Positions 51,777 to 60,422 of a stretch of DNA of 64,000 bases are shown here, in pieces. Location of the stretch: contig NZ_BCRS01000009.1 of assembly GCF_001552715.1 (NCBI RefSeq), positions 1 to 64,000 on the forward strand, read 5' to 3'. The number at the start of each line of letters is the position of its first letter. Position 1 is the first letter of the stretch. A program made the position numbers and the translations under genes. The notes below the pieces were generated by a model. It was not told where the DNA came from. It did no database searches and saw only the letters and a list, made by a program, of their open reading frames with translations. The stretch is from Mycolicibacterium vaccae NBRC 14118 = CIP 105934 (GTDB lineage Bacteria > Actinomycetota > Actinomycetes > Mycobacteriales > Mycobacteriaceae).

Positions 51777-53303
51777 GCTGGGGCGGCCACCCGTCTCGGT
51801 AGGCTTCGGCCGCGCGGCGGGGCCGCGGAGGCGATCGCGCAGCTCGCGCTTGAGCACCTTGCCGTAACTGTTCTTGGGCAACTCGTCGAGGAACTCGTAG
51901 CGTTTGGGGCGCTTGAATCGCGCGATACGCTCCAGCAGATGAGCGTCCAGGTCGACGGCAGAGACCTCGCCGACGACGAACGCCACCACCACCTCACCCC
52001 ATTCGTCGTCGGGCGCTCCGACCACCCCGGCCTCGAAGACGCCGGGATGCTCCAGAAGCACCTCCTCGACCTCGCGCGGATAGATGTTGCTGCCGCCGCT
52101 GATCACCACGTCCTTGGACCGGTCCCGCAGGGTCAGGAACCCGCCCGCGTCGAACGACCCCATGTCTCCGGTCCGCAACCAGCCGTCGCACAACGTCGCC
52201 TCGGTCGCGCTCGGGTTGTTCCAGTAACCGGACATCACGACGTCCCCGCGGCAGACGATCTCACCGATCTCGTCGATCCCCGCAGGCGTGCCGTCGGCAC
52301 CCCATACGGCGACCTCGACGCCCGAACGCGCGTAGCCGACCGAACCGAGCACCTCGTCGGGGGCCCAACCTTCCCCGGCCAGGTGATCGGCCCGCCGCAA
52401 CCCGGTGATCGTCATCGGCGCCTCGCCCTGCCCGTACAGCTGCACGAAGACCGGCCCGAACGCCGCCATCGCCTTCTTCAGGCTGTCGACGTACATCGGT
52501 CCGCCGCCGTAGACGATCGTGTTCAGATTCGCCGGGCACGCACGTCCGGTCTGGACCAGCCGTGCCACCATCGTCGGCGCCAGGAATGCGCTGCAGCCGG
52601 GATGCCGATCGCACAGGTCCAGGAACTCGTCGGGATCGAACGTCCCGGAAGCGGGCACCACCTGGCGTGCACCGCGCGAAACATAGGGCGGCACATAAAG
52701 ACCTGAGCCGTGTGACATCGGGGCGCCGTGGACCAGGCTGCAGTTCTGGTCGGGGGAGTCGAAGTCGGCCAGATGCGAGACCGTCATCGCCATCAGGTTG
52801 CGATGGGACAGCATCGCGCCCTTGGACCGGCCGGTGGTGCCGCTGGTGTAGAACAGCCAGGCCAGTGACGCGGGGTCGGTGCGCCGCGGCGGGGCGAGCG
52901 GCGTCGCCGCGCAGCGGCTCTGGTACTCCTCGGCGCCGATCACCTCGATCGGGACCGCGGTGACGGGCCGTAGCTGCGCGCCGATCGTCGGCGATGCGAA
53001 CACCCGGGCCGCACCGGAGTCGTCGAGGATCTGCTCCATCTCCCGTGGATGCAGCTTGTAGTTCACCGGGACGAACACGCACTCGGCCGCCCAGATCGCG
53101 AACATCAGCTCGATGATCTCCGGAGTGTTCTGGCTGGCCACCGCGATCCGCGCACCCGGCCCGAACTCGCCGAACGAGCCGGCAAGCCGTAACACCCGCT
53201 CGCGCAGCGACACCCACGAATGGACCTGGTCTTCACCGTGATACACCGCGCCGCGGTCGCCGTGCCGCGCCGCGGCCTGGTCGAGCAGGGCGAACAGGTT
53301 CAC
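51774..53303 (-). CDS. Acyl-CoA ligase (ANL superfamily), first of two in cluster
   Basis: A 509-residue AMP-forming ligase. Motifs: FYTSGTTGRSKGAM (P-loop), LYGQGEAPM at the A5 position, DGWLRTGDMG (A7), RDRSKDVVISGGSNIYPREV (A8 hinge) and NSYGKVLKREL with the catalytic Lys (A10). GTG 53303 makes a GTGA overlap with the SDR upstream, which fixes the start. Part of a five-gene operon with SDR, second ligase, GntR regulator and SMP-30-like protein. The substrate is likely a carboxylic acid released in the pathway. Confidence 0.9.
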   Translation of the reverse strand: MNLFALLDQAAARHGDRGAVYHGEDQVHSWVSLRERVLRLAGSFGEFGPGARIAVASQNTPEIIELMFAIWAAECVFVPVNYKLHPREMEQILDDSGAARVFASPTIGAQLRPVTAVPIEVIGAEEYQSRCAATPLAPPRRTDPASLAWLFYTSGTTGRSKGAMLSHRNLMAMTVSHLADFDSPDQNCSLVHGAPMSHGSGLYVPPYVSRGARQVVPASGTFDPDEFLDLCDRHPGCSAFLAPTMVARLVQTGRACPANLNTIVYGGGPMYVDSLKKAMAAFGPVFVQLYGQGEAPMTITGLRRADHLAGEGWAPDEVLGSVGYARSGVEVAVWGADGTPAGIDEIGEIVCRGDVVMSGYWNNPSATEATLCDGWLRTGDMGSFDAGGFLTLRDRSKDVVISGGSNIYPREVEEVLLEHPGVFEAGVVGAPDDEWGEVVVAFVVGEVSAVDLDAHLLERIARFKRPKRYEFLDELPKNSYGKVLKRELRDRLRGPAARPKPTETGGRPS

Positions 53304-54085
53304 GACGGCGACCCGTCCGGAACCCAGGTGGAGGTGAGGGCGAAGTCGGACAGGTACTTGGTCGAGCTCCAGCCGCCGTCGACGACGATCGTCTGCCCGT
53401 TGATGAAACTGCCGCCCTCCGAACACAGGAACGCCACCGTCGACGCGATGTCCTCGACGCGGCCGAGCCGCTGGTGGGGGGTCATCTCGATGTTGATCTT
53501 GCGGAAGCGCTCGTCCTCCAGTCGGGAGGCCACCATCGGGGTCAGGGTGACGCCGGGCGCCACGGCGTTGCACCGGATGCCCTGCGCACCGTACTGGCAC
53601 GCAATGTGGTTCGTCAGCGCGGTCAGGCCGCCCTTGGCCGCCGAGTAGGCCCCGCCGCGCAGCCCGCCCACGACGGCGAACGTCGACGTCACGTTGATGA
53701 TCGCCGAGCCGGGCTGCATGTGCGCGAGCACGTCGCGCGCCAACCGGAACGGGGCCCGCAGCATGATGCCCAGGAAGCGGTCCAGGGTTTCGTCGTCGGT
53801 TTCGTGCAACGGCTTGGGGCTGCCGATTCCGGCGTTGTTGACCAGGAAATCGATGCGGCCCCAACGCTCCAACGCCGCGGCGACGATACGCTGCGGAGCG
53901 TCGTCGTCGGTCAGGTCGACTGCCAGCGTGGCGATCCGGCCCGGCTCCGGCGCGGCCTTCTCCAGCTCGGCGAGCCGGCCGGGATCGCGGCCCGTGCCCA
54001 GCACCGCCATGCCTTGGGCGGCCAGTGTCGTCGCGCAGCCGAATCCGATGCCGCTGCTGGCGCCGGTGACGATCGCTACCTGCAT
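53300..54085 (-). CDS. Short-chain dehydrogenase/reductase
   Basis: A 261-residue SDR: cofactor motif TGASSGIGFG, NNAGIG, Ser in NVTSTFAVVG, catalytic YSAAK, and INGQTIVVDGGWSS tail. ATG 54085 has GAAGGAGAAAC upstream. It sits one base after the ligase at 54087 and overlaps the next ligase, so all are translated in concert. Probable alcohol or hydroxyacyl dehydrogenase of the cluster. Confidence 0.9.
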   Translation of the reverse strand: MQVAIVTGASSGIGFGCATTLAAQGMAVLGTGRDPGRLAELEKAAPEPGRIATLAVDLTDDDAPQRIVAAALERWGRIDFLVNNAGIGSPKPLHETDDETLDRFLGIMLRAPFRLARDVLAHMQPGSAIINVTSTFAVVGGLRGGAYSAAKGGLTALTNHIACQYGAQGIRCNAVAPGVTLTPMVASRLEDERFRKINIEMTPHQRLGRVEDIASTVAFLCSEGGSFINGQTIVVDGGWSSTKYLSDFALTSTWVPDGSPS

Positions 54086-54086
54086 G

Positions 54087-55601
54087 TCACGTTTCTCCTT
54101 CACGCGGGTTTCCGACGAGCACCGCTCTGAGCGCGTGCTTGAGGACCTTGCCCGCATCGTTTCTGGGCAGGGTGTCGACGAGCAGCACCTGCTCGGGGGC
54201 TTTGAACTTCGCGACGCCGTGCGCCACCAGGAAATCCCGGAGTTCGGCGACTCCGGGCGACTGCGGGCCGGCGGACACGATCGCCGCGCACGCCCGCTCC
54301 CCGGTGCGCGGGTCGGGAACGCCGACGACCGCGATCTCGGCGATCTGCGGATGCGTGACGAGAATGTCCTCGACCTCTTTGGGGGAGATGTTCTCGCCGT
54401 TGCGGATGATCAGGTCCTTGGCCCGGCCGGTCACCACGAGATGGCCGTCTTCGGTGAGCCGGCCGAGATCGCCGGTGCGGAAATAGCCTGCGTCGTCGAA
54501 TGATTCGGCACCGTCCTGCGGGTGCAGGTATCCGGTGAACATCTGCGGGCCGCGGGTCCGGATCTCGCCGTCGACCAGTCTGACGTCGGCGATGCCCGGC
54601 CGGCCGTCGGTGTCGGCGGCACGGTCGACGTCGTCGAGTGATCCGACCGTGGTCACCGGCACCTCGGTCGAGCCGTAGACCCGGCTCACCGCGGCCTTGT
54701 CGAAATAGTCGGTGGCGCTGCGGATCAGCGCAGGCGGCACCGACGCGCCGCCGCAGATGAACACCTTCAGGTCAGGGAGCCTGGTGTCGGCCCGGCGCGC
54801 GGCGGCCAGCAGACCGTTCAGGAACGGGGTGGCCCCGGCCATGTGGGTGCACCGGTGCTCACGCATCAACGCCACCGCCGCGTCAGGATCCCACCGGTCC
54901 ATCAGGACGGCCTGTGTGCCGAGCAGCAGCGGGCATTCGAACGCGTAGATGGACCCGCCGATGTGTGCGATCGGGGAGGGGACCAGGAAGGTGTCGCCCG
55001 GGTCGATGCGCCAGTGCGTGCCGAGCTGACCGATCAGTGCGCCCAGCGACTCATGGCTGTGCAGCACACCTTTCGGACGTCCCGTGGTGCCGGAGGTGTA
55101 CATGATCATCCGGGTGGCGGCCGGGTCCGGCGCGGGCAGTGGCCGGTCGCGCTCCTCGGCACACAGACCGCCCAGCGACAGGCGCCCCGGCTCACCCCGG
55201 ACGACGACGACCTCCGGCGGGGACGGCAGGGCGGCGACCACCCGGTCCAGCATCGCGGCGTAGTCGTGACCGCCGAAAGTGTGCGGGATGAAGACGGCGC
55301 GGCTACCTGCGTCGGCGAGGATGAACGACAGCTCGCGGTCGCGCAGCGACGGCAGGATCGGGTTGACCACCATGCCGGCCAGCGTCGCGCCGAGGTAGAC
55401 GACTGCGGCCTCGTGCCAGTTCGGCATCATGAACGACACCACGCTGCCCGCCGGCATCCGGTGCAGCAGCACCTGCGCCAGACCCGTCGCCGAAGAGAGC
55501 AGCTCCGCGCAGCTCAGCGCTACTGCGCCGTCCCGCAGCAGCACCCGGTCCGGGGTGTCACGGGCGGCGTCCCGCAGCGCGTCGGCCAGGAGGACACTCA
55601 T
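54087..55601 (-). CDS. Acyl-CoA ligase (ANL superfamily), second of two in cluster
   Basis: A 504-residue AMP-forming ligase, cyclohexanecarboxylate/long-chain-like in pattern. Motifs: IMYTSGTTGRPKGVLHSHES, RVYGSTEVPV (A5), YFRTGDLG (A7), TGRAKDLIIRNGENISPKEV (A8) and NDAGKVLKHALR with catalytic Lys. ATG 55601 overlaps the GntR stop in ATGA. Two ligases with clearly different sequences in one operon suggest two acids activated at different steps. Confidence 0.9.
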   Translation of the reverse strand: MSVLLADALRDAARDTPDRVLLRDGAVALSCAELLSSATGLAQVLLHRMPAGSVVSFMMPNWHEAAVVYLGATLAGMVVNPILPSLRDRELSFILADAGSRAVFIPHTFGGHDYAAMLDRVVAALPSPPEVVVVRGEPGRLSLGGLCAEERDRPLPAPDPAATRMIMYTSGTTGRPKGVLHSHESLGALIGQLGTHWRIDPGDTFLVPSPIAHIGGSIYAFECPLLLGTQAVLMDRWDPDAAVALMREHRCTHMAGATPFLNGLLAAARRADTRLPDLKVFICGGASVPPALIRSATDYFDKAAVSRVYGSTEVPVTTVGSLDDVDRAADTDGRPGIADVRLVDGEIRTRGPQMFTGYLHPQDGAESFDDAGYFRTGDLGRLTEDGHLVVTGRAKDLIIRNGENISPKEVEDILVTHPQIAEIAVVGVPDPRTGERACAAIVSAGPQSPGVAELRDFLVAHGVAKFKAPEQVLLVDTLPRNDAGKVLKHALRAVLVGNPREGET

Positions 55602-56359
55602 GACGCGTCCCGGCTCAAGCCCGACGGGTTCACCCGACGCATGGTCATCGCGTGCCGGAACCTCGACGACGGGTGGGTGTTCACCGTCACCTGGGCGATC
55701 TCCCCGTCGGAGGTGGTGTAGCTGCGCTGCATCTGCAGTGCCGCGGTGCCCGCCGCGATCTGCAGCCGGGCGGCCAGGCCGGTGTCGAGTACCACCGCCG
55801 AGATCTCCTGGTGGACCTCGACGATGCTGACGCCGAACAGATCCTCGATCAACGGGAAGATCGGGCCGCTGTGACGTTGCAGCAGCCGGCCCACCGCGGC
55901 GAAACTGCGGTTGATGAAGTACTCGGTGCGACAGATCGGCGCGGTGGCGTCGTCGGCGCGCCGGTATCCGGTCACCGCGAGCCATTCCGACCCCGAGGTC
56001 AGCCCGGTGCGCGCGGCCAGGGCGTCGTCAACGGTCACCATCGAGTTGGTCTCGATGGCGAACCTCGCGCCCTGGGCGAACGCGAGCAGGTCGTCGATCG
56101 ACACGACGTCCTGGGCATAGGAGTTCGTGCTGGGCCGGGGGACCACCAGAGTTCCTGCGCGGGGCCGGGATTCGACCAGGTTGTCCTCCCGCAGCCGGCG
56201 CAGTGCCTCGCGGATCGTGTACCGGCTGACCGCGAAGCGTTCGCACAGTTCGTGCTCGGTGGGCAGGTGTGAACCCACCGGGTAGACCCCGTCGACGATC
56301 TCCTTACGCAGTGTGCGCGCCACCTGCAGGTAGCGGTGATCACCGGCGGTGGCGGTCAT
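55598..56359 (-). CDS. GntR regulator, HutC/UTRA type
   Basis: A 253-residue regulator: winged helix with GSHLPTEHELCERFAVSRYT and EALRRLREDNLVESRPRAGT, then a UTRA ligand-binding domain with PICRTEYFINRSF and LQMQRSYTTSDGEIAQVTVN. Overlaps both neighbours in ATGA. It most likely controls its own operon and the divergent SDR-Rieske-BVMO operon through TTGTC-type palindromes at 57961 and 58058. The inducer would be a pathway intermediate or its CoA ester. Confidence 0.9.
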   Translation of the reverse strand: MTATAGDHRYLQVARTLRKEIVDGVYPVGSHLPTEHELCERFAVSRYTIREALRRLREDNLVESRPRAGTLVVPRPSTNSYAQDVVSIDDLLAFAQGARFAIETNSMVTVDDALAARTGLTSGSEWLAVTGYRRADDATAPICRTEYFINRSFAAVGRLLQRHSGPIFPLIEDLFGVSIVEVHQEISAVVLDTGLAARLQIAAGTAALQMQRSYTTSDGEIAQVTVNTHPSSRFRHAMTMRRVNPSGLSRDAS

Positions 56360-57936
56360 ATCCGGGCGACCGCCAGCACGCTGCCGTCGCCGTCAGCCGA
56401 GACGTAAAGGGTGCCGTCGGGCCCGGAGGTGATCCCGGCGAACGGTCCCTGCGGGCCGGAGAACGGCGGCATGCCCTTGAGAGGTTTGGGCTCGACCCCC
56501 GGTGGCGCGCCCACCGCGAGCCCGGACGCGATCGTGGTGCGCGCCTTGGTGTCCAGGTCGAACTCGACAAGCTCCTTGGCGCCGGCGTCCACGATGTAGA
56601 GCCGGCCGTCGCGCACGTGCAGGCCCTGCGGCCGCTGCAACCCGTCGACGACGGTGTCCACCCCGTCGGGGCCGACGCGCACCACCCGGCCTGCCCCCGA
56701 CTCGGCCACCATCGGCGCGCCCCGCGGATCGACCGCCACACCGACGGGCTCGCGCAGTCCCGAGGCCAGTGTGTCGGTGACACCGTTGCGCAGTGCGAGC
56801 ACGCGGCCGGTCCCGAGCTCGGCGAACACGATCGTGCCGTCGGTGTCGACGTCGACACCGTAGAGCTGGTCGAAATCGGTGGCCAGGAAATCGGTTTCAC
56901 CGTCGTCGGGCCGGTAGCGGGCCACCTGACCGCCCGAGGTGGTGACGACGAACACGCCGCCGCCCACCGCCGACACCCCGCGCAGGAACCCGGGATAGCC
57001 GGGGGAGAACAGCATCCCGGTGGTCTGCAACGCCCCGTCCGACGCCACCCGGTAGAAGTAGGTGCCGTCGGCGACGTAGAGCGCGCCGTCGGAGACGGTC
57101 AGGTCCAGCGGCCAGTTCAGGCCGCCGGGCAGCAGCGTCGAGGTGCGCCCGTCGCGGTGGATCTCGGTGATCTCCCCGGTGAAGTTCGACGCGAACAGCC
57201 GGTCGCCGACCAGCGTCAGGTTGTCCAGTCCCGGGTTGAGCTGGGCGAGAACGGTTTTCTCGCCGGTGCGCGGGTCGATGCGCAGCACCTGCCCGCTGGC
57301 GACCTGGGTGGAGACGATGAAGCCCTCGGAGTCGAACTTCACCGCGTCGGGCACCCCGAGATCGGCGGCCACCCGCTGCGGTTCGCCTCCGTCGGGGTCC
57401 ACCCGCCAGATCTCGTTCGCCGTCATCAGCGGGTAGTAGAGCAACCCGTCCGGGCCGACCTCCATCGCGTTGGGGGAGGGGAGGTTCTCCAGCAGGATGC
57501 GGGGCGTCCCGCCGTCGAGCGGAAGTTCCATCAACCGGCCGCCGTCCCGGCATTCGCCGACGAACAACCGGCCCCGGTGCACGGTGATGCCGTTCGCGCA
57601 GGGGAGGTCGTCGCGCAGCACCCGGGTGCGGCCCGCGGTGTCGCGGGCGCTGACCCGGCCGTCCATCACCTCGGTGGCGAACAGCGTCCCGTCGTCACCG
57701 AAGGCCACGTCGTCGGGCGCGACGATGTCGCCGCCCTTGGCGCTGACCGTCGCCAGTTCGCCGGTCGCGAGGTCCAGCGCGCTGATCTGGCTGCCCGTCA
57801 CCTGGGCGACGTAGACGCGCCCGTCCGGTCCGGTGCGCAGGCCGTTCGCGCCGAACAGCCGGCTCGGCGCGGTCATCCTGCGGACCTGCCATCCGTCGGC
57901 GACGGACGGGTCGGGTGCGGCGTACCGGGCATTCAT
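56356..57936 (-). CDS. SMP-30/NHL-type beta-propeller protein (lactonase-like)
   Basis: A 526-residue cytosolic protein built of repeated propeller blades of the form GPDG-x-L-Y/V-A-x, for example NGLRTGPDGRVYVAQVTGSQ, NAMEVGPDGLLYYPLMTANE and AGITSGPDGTLYVSADGDGS. It appears to hold two consecutive propellers or one large one, since SMP-30 domains are about 300 residues. A gluconolactonase-like lactone hydrolase would suit the lactone products of Baeyer-Villiger oxidation, but the metal ligands were not traced. ATG 57936 is chosen over 58011 because TAACGT lies 7 nt upstream. Confidence 0.75.
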   Translation of the reverse strand: MNARYAAPDPSVADGWQVRRMTAPSRLFGANGLRTGPDGRVYVAQVTGSQISALDLATGELATVSAKGGDIVAPDDVAFGDDGTLFATEVMDGRVSARDTAGRTRVLRDDLPCANGITVHRGRLFVGECRDGGRLMELPLDGGTPRILLENLPSPNAMEVGPDGLLYYPLMTANEIWRVDPDGGEPQRVAADLGVPDAVKFDSEGFIVSTQVASGQVLRIDPRTGEKTVLAQLNPGLDNLTLVGDRLFASNFTGEITEIHRDGRTSTLLPGGLNWPLDLTVSDGALYVADGTYFYRVASDGALQTTGMLFSPGYPGFLRGVSAVGGGVFVVTTSGGQVARYRPDDGETDFLATDFDQLYGVDVDTDGTIVFAELGTGRVLALRNGVTDTLASGLREPVGVAVDPRGAPMVAESGAGRVVRVGPDGVDTVVDGLQRPQGLHVRDGRLYIVDAGAKELVEFDLDTKARTTIASGLAVGAPPGVEPKPLKGMPPFSGPQGPFAGITSGPDGTLYVSADGDGSVLAVARI

Positions 57937-57943
57937 GCGTCGG

Positions 57944-57949
57944 ACGTTA
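57944..57949 (-). promoter_or_regulatory. -10 TAACGT for leaderless SMP-30-like gene
   Basis: On the reverse strand TAACGT ends 7 nt before ATG 57936. Confidence 0.5.
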
Positions 57950-57960
57950 GCAAGCGTCCC

Positions 57961-57972
57961 TAGTCCAGACAA
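57961..57972. promoter_or_regulatory. GntR operator candidate, lactonase side
   Basis: TAGTCCAGACAA matches the site at 58058 (TTGTCCGGACAA) at 10 of 12 positions and lies 12 bp upstream of the minus-strand -10, a position suited to repression. Confidence 0.45.
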
Positions 57973-58033
57973 TAGATCGGCAATGACCGCTTGAGGGGCC
58001 TTGACGGCCACATAACGCCTGCGGAATAGTGTT

Positions 58034-58046
58034 CTGCAATATGCAG
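58034..58046. promoter_or_regulatory. Palindrome CTGCA-ATA-TGCAG in divergent promoter region
   Basis: A perfect 13-bp inverted repeat between the two operator candidates. It could be a third regulator site; no protein can be assigned. Confidence 0.3.
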
Positions 58047-58057
58047 AGCATCATTAT

Positions 58058-58069
58058 TTGTCCGGACAA
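58058..58069. promoter_or_regulatory. GntR operator candidate, SDR side
   Basis: TTGTCCGGACAA is a perfect 12-bp palindrome 5 bp upstream of GTG 58075. Binding here would block transcription or initiation of the SDR-Rieske-BVMO operon. Confidence 0.5.
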
Positions 58070-58074
58070 GTGAC

Positions 58075-58929
58075 GTGACAGCAACGGGGATCTCACTCGA
58101 TCTCGACGGTCGGATCGTCGTCGTCTCCGGCGCCGGTGGCGGAGGTATCGGCACCACGGTCGCCCGGCTGGCCGCCGAGGCCGGTGCCACCGTGGTGGCG
58201 GTCAGCCGCAACGCGGACAACCTCGACGAACACATCGCGCCGCTGGCCGGTCAGGGCCTGTCCGTGGTTCCGGTCGTCGCCGACGCCTCCACCGACGACG
58301 GCATCGCGACCGTGCTCGACCGGGTCCGCCGCACCGACGGGCGGCTGTACGGCCTGGTGAACATCGCCGGCGGGGCCGCCCCGTCGACGTGGATGCCGTC
58401 CACCCGCGTCACCCGCGAGGACTGGCGCGCCCTGTTCGCCGCGAACCTCGAGACCGCGTTCTTCATGAGCCAGGCGGTGAGTCGGGAGTTACGCGCCGAA
58501 GGGCTGACGGGGTCGATCGTCTCGGTGTCTTCGATCAGCGGCATGAACACCGCGCCGTTCCACATCGCCTACGGCACGGCCAAGGCAGCCGTCGTCGCGA
58601 TGACGCGCACGATGGCCGTGGAACTGGCCACCGACGGCATCCGGGTCAACGCCGTGGCGCCCGGTGTCACCGAGACGGCCGCGTCGCGCATGTATGTCGA
58701 CGAGGACCCGGAGCGGGACCGCACCGCCATCGCGATGGGACGCCGCGGCACCCCGGAGGAGCAGGCCGGCGCGATCCTGTTCCTGCTCTCCGATCTGTCC
58801 AGCTACATCACCGGTCAGACGCTGCTGGTCGACGGTGGGCTGAACCTGAAGTGGAGCCACCTGGGCGCCGACAACACGTCGCTGTTCCTCAAAGACGAGT
58901 CCTTCCGAGAAGCCATCAGCAGGCCCTGA
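58075..58929 (+). CDS. Short-chain dehydrogenase/reductase
   Basis: A 284-residue SDR with cofactor motif SGAGGGGIGTTVARL, NIAGG for NNAG, Ser in VSVSSISGM and YGTAK for YxxxK, then ITGQTLLVDGGLN. The cofactor motif has an extra Gly. Starts with GTG 58075 just after a perfect operator-like palindrome. First gene of the plus-strand operon; the Rieske oxygenase begins 11 bp after its stop. Likely alcohol dehydrogenase acting on the hydroxylated substrate before ring expansion. Confidence 0.9.
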   Translation: MTATGISLDLDGRIVVVSGAGGGGIGTTVARLAAEAGATVVAVSRNADNLDEHIAPLAGQGLSVVPVVADASTDDGIATVLDRVRRTDGRLYGLVNIAGGAAPSTWMPSTRVTREDWRALFAANLETAFFMSQAVSRELRAEGLTGSIVSVSSISGMNTAPFHIAYGTAKAAVVAMTRTMAVELATDGIRVNAVAPGVTETAASRMYVDEDPERDRTAIAMGRRGTPEEQAGAILFLLSDLSSYITGQTLLVDGGLNLKWSHLGADNTSLFLKDESFREAISRP

Positions 58930-58940
58930 AAGGAAGAGCA

Positions 58941-60353
58941 ATGACCCACACAGAATCCGATCTCGACGCCGCGATCGAGGTGGACGGCGAACCCGACGAC
59001 TCGACGGGCCGGATCGCCGAGGACCTGTCCGATCCGATGACCATCCCGGTCGAGGCGTACATCTCCGAGGAGTACGCCCGCGCCGAGCGAGACCGGTTGT
59101 GGCGCAAGGTGTGGCAGCAGGTCGGCCGGGTCGAGGAGATCCCCGAGGTCGGCAGCTACCTGACCTACGACATCCTCGACGACTCGATCATCGTCGTACG
59201 CACCGGGGAGACCACCTTCGCCGCGCACCACAACGTGTGCATGCACCGCGGCCGCAGACTCGTCGACACCCCCGAGGGCGCGAAGAACGCCGTCGGCCGC
59301 GCGCGCAAATCGTTCGTCTGCGGCTTCCACGGGTGGACCTACGGTCTGGACGGCACCTGCACCCACATCCGCGAACAGGACGACTGGAAGGGCACGCTGA
59401 GCCCGCGCAACACCCATCTGGCCCCCGTGCAGGTCGACACCTGGGGCGGCTGGCTGTTCGTGAACATGGACCCCGACTGCGAGCCGTTGGCCGACTACCT
59501 GTTCCCGGCGTCGAAGATCCTGGAGCCGTTCGGTCTGGAGAACATGCGCTACAAGTGGCGCAAATGGCTGTACTTCGACTGCAACTGGAAAGTCGCGATG
59601 GAGGCCTTCAACGAGACCTACCACGTGTTCACCACCCACCCGGAATTCAACAGGTTCGGCGAGTTCAAGGGCTGGGCCAAAGCTCAGGGCAAGCACAGCA
59701 ACATCGGCTACGACGCGCCCAAGGGGATGGACGAGACCAAGTCGAAGATCCGCCTGGGCACCGGTGATCCGCGCATCTCGACCGCCGAGATGCAGGTCTA
59801 CACCATGGAGGAGACCAACGCGACCACCACGCAGACGCTGGTGAACGCCGCCAAACGGCTGGTCGACGAACTGCCCGAGGGCACCCCCGCCGACCAGGTG
59901 CTGCAGCACTGGCTTGCCTCGGCGCGCCGCGACGACGAGGCCCGCGGCGTGATCTGGCCGACGATCCCGCCGGACATCCTGGGGCAGAGCGGCACCGCGT
60001 GGCAGGTATTCCCGAACTTCCAGATCGGGCAGGGCCTGACCAGCGCACTGTGCTACAGCGCACGCCCCGATCCGAGCTACGACCCGAACAAGTGCATCTT
60101 CGAGGTCGCGGTCTTCGAGCTGTACCCGAAAGGCCAAGAGCCCGAGACGGAATGGGCCTACACCCCGAAGGATTCGCCGAACTGGCTGTCGGTGTTGCCG
60201 CAGGACTTCTCGAACATGGCCGCGGTGCAGCAGGGCATGAAATCGGCCGGCTTCCCGGGCACGCTGCCGAACCCCTACCGCGAGCGCAGCACCGTCAACC
60301 TGCACCACCAGCTGGCCAAGTACATGGGGACCGGCGCGCCCCGTGAGCTTTAG
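58941..60353 (+). CDS. Rieske non-heme iron oxygenase, catalytic subunit
   Basis: A 470-residue alpha subunit of the ring-hydroxylating type. The Rieske cluster ligands are Cys100 and His102 (CMHRGRR) and Cys127 and His130 (CGFHGW), with a 24-residue spacer. The mononuclear iron ligands are His228 and His233 in NETYHVFTTH. The residue three before the first iron His, which is Asp in dioxygenases such as naphthalene dioxygenase, is Glu225. No beta subunit, ferredoxin or reductase gene is adjacent. RBS AAGGAAGAG precedes ATG 58941. Confidence 0.92.
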   Translation: MTHTESDLDAAIEVDGEPDDSTGRIAEDLSDPMTIPVEAYISEEYARAERDRLWRKVWQQVGRVEEIPEVGSYLTYDILDDSIIVVRTGETTFAAHHNVCMHRGRRLVDTPEGAKNAVGRARKSFVCGFHGWTYGLDGTCTHIREQDDWKGTLSPRNTHLAPVQVDTWGGWLFVNMDPDCEPLADYLFPASKILEPFGLENMRYKWRKWLYFDCNWKVAMEAFNETYHVFTTHPEFNRFGEFKGWAKAQGKHSNIGYDAPKGMDETKSKIRLGTGDPRISTAEMQVYTMEETNATTTQTLVNAAKRLVDELPEGTPADQVLQHWLASARRDDEARGVIWPTIPPDILGQSGTAWQVFPNFQIGQGLTSALCYSARPDPSYDPNKCIFEVAVFELYPKGQEPETEWAYTPKDSPNWLSVLPQDFSNMAAVQQGMKSAGFPGTLPNPYRERSTVNLHHQLAKYMGTGAPREL

Positions 60354-60405
60354 CGAATCCGGCGCGCTGAAGCACCTTCGGCGTCGCATTGCGCGCCGAA
60401 TTCGC
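60353..60405. repeat. Intergenic palindrome between Rieske and BVMO genes
   Basis: GCGAATCCGGCGCGC (60353-60367) and GCGCGCCGAATTCGC (60391-60405) form 15-bp arms with one mismatch, enclosing a GAAG-CAC-CTTC hairpin. It begins at the Rieske stop and ends just before the BVMO RBS, so it may tune expression of downstream genes. Confidence 0.6.
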
Positions 60406-60422
60406 CCCGAGAAGGAGGAACT

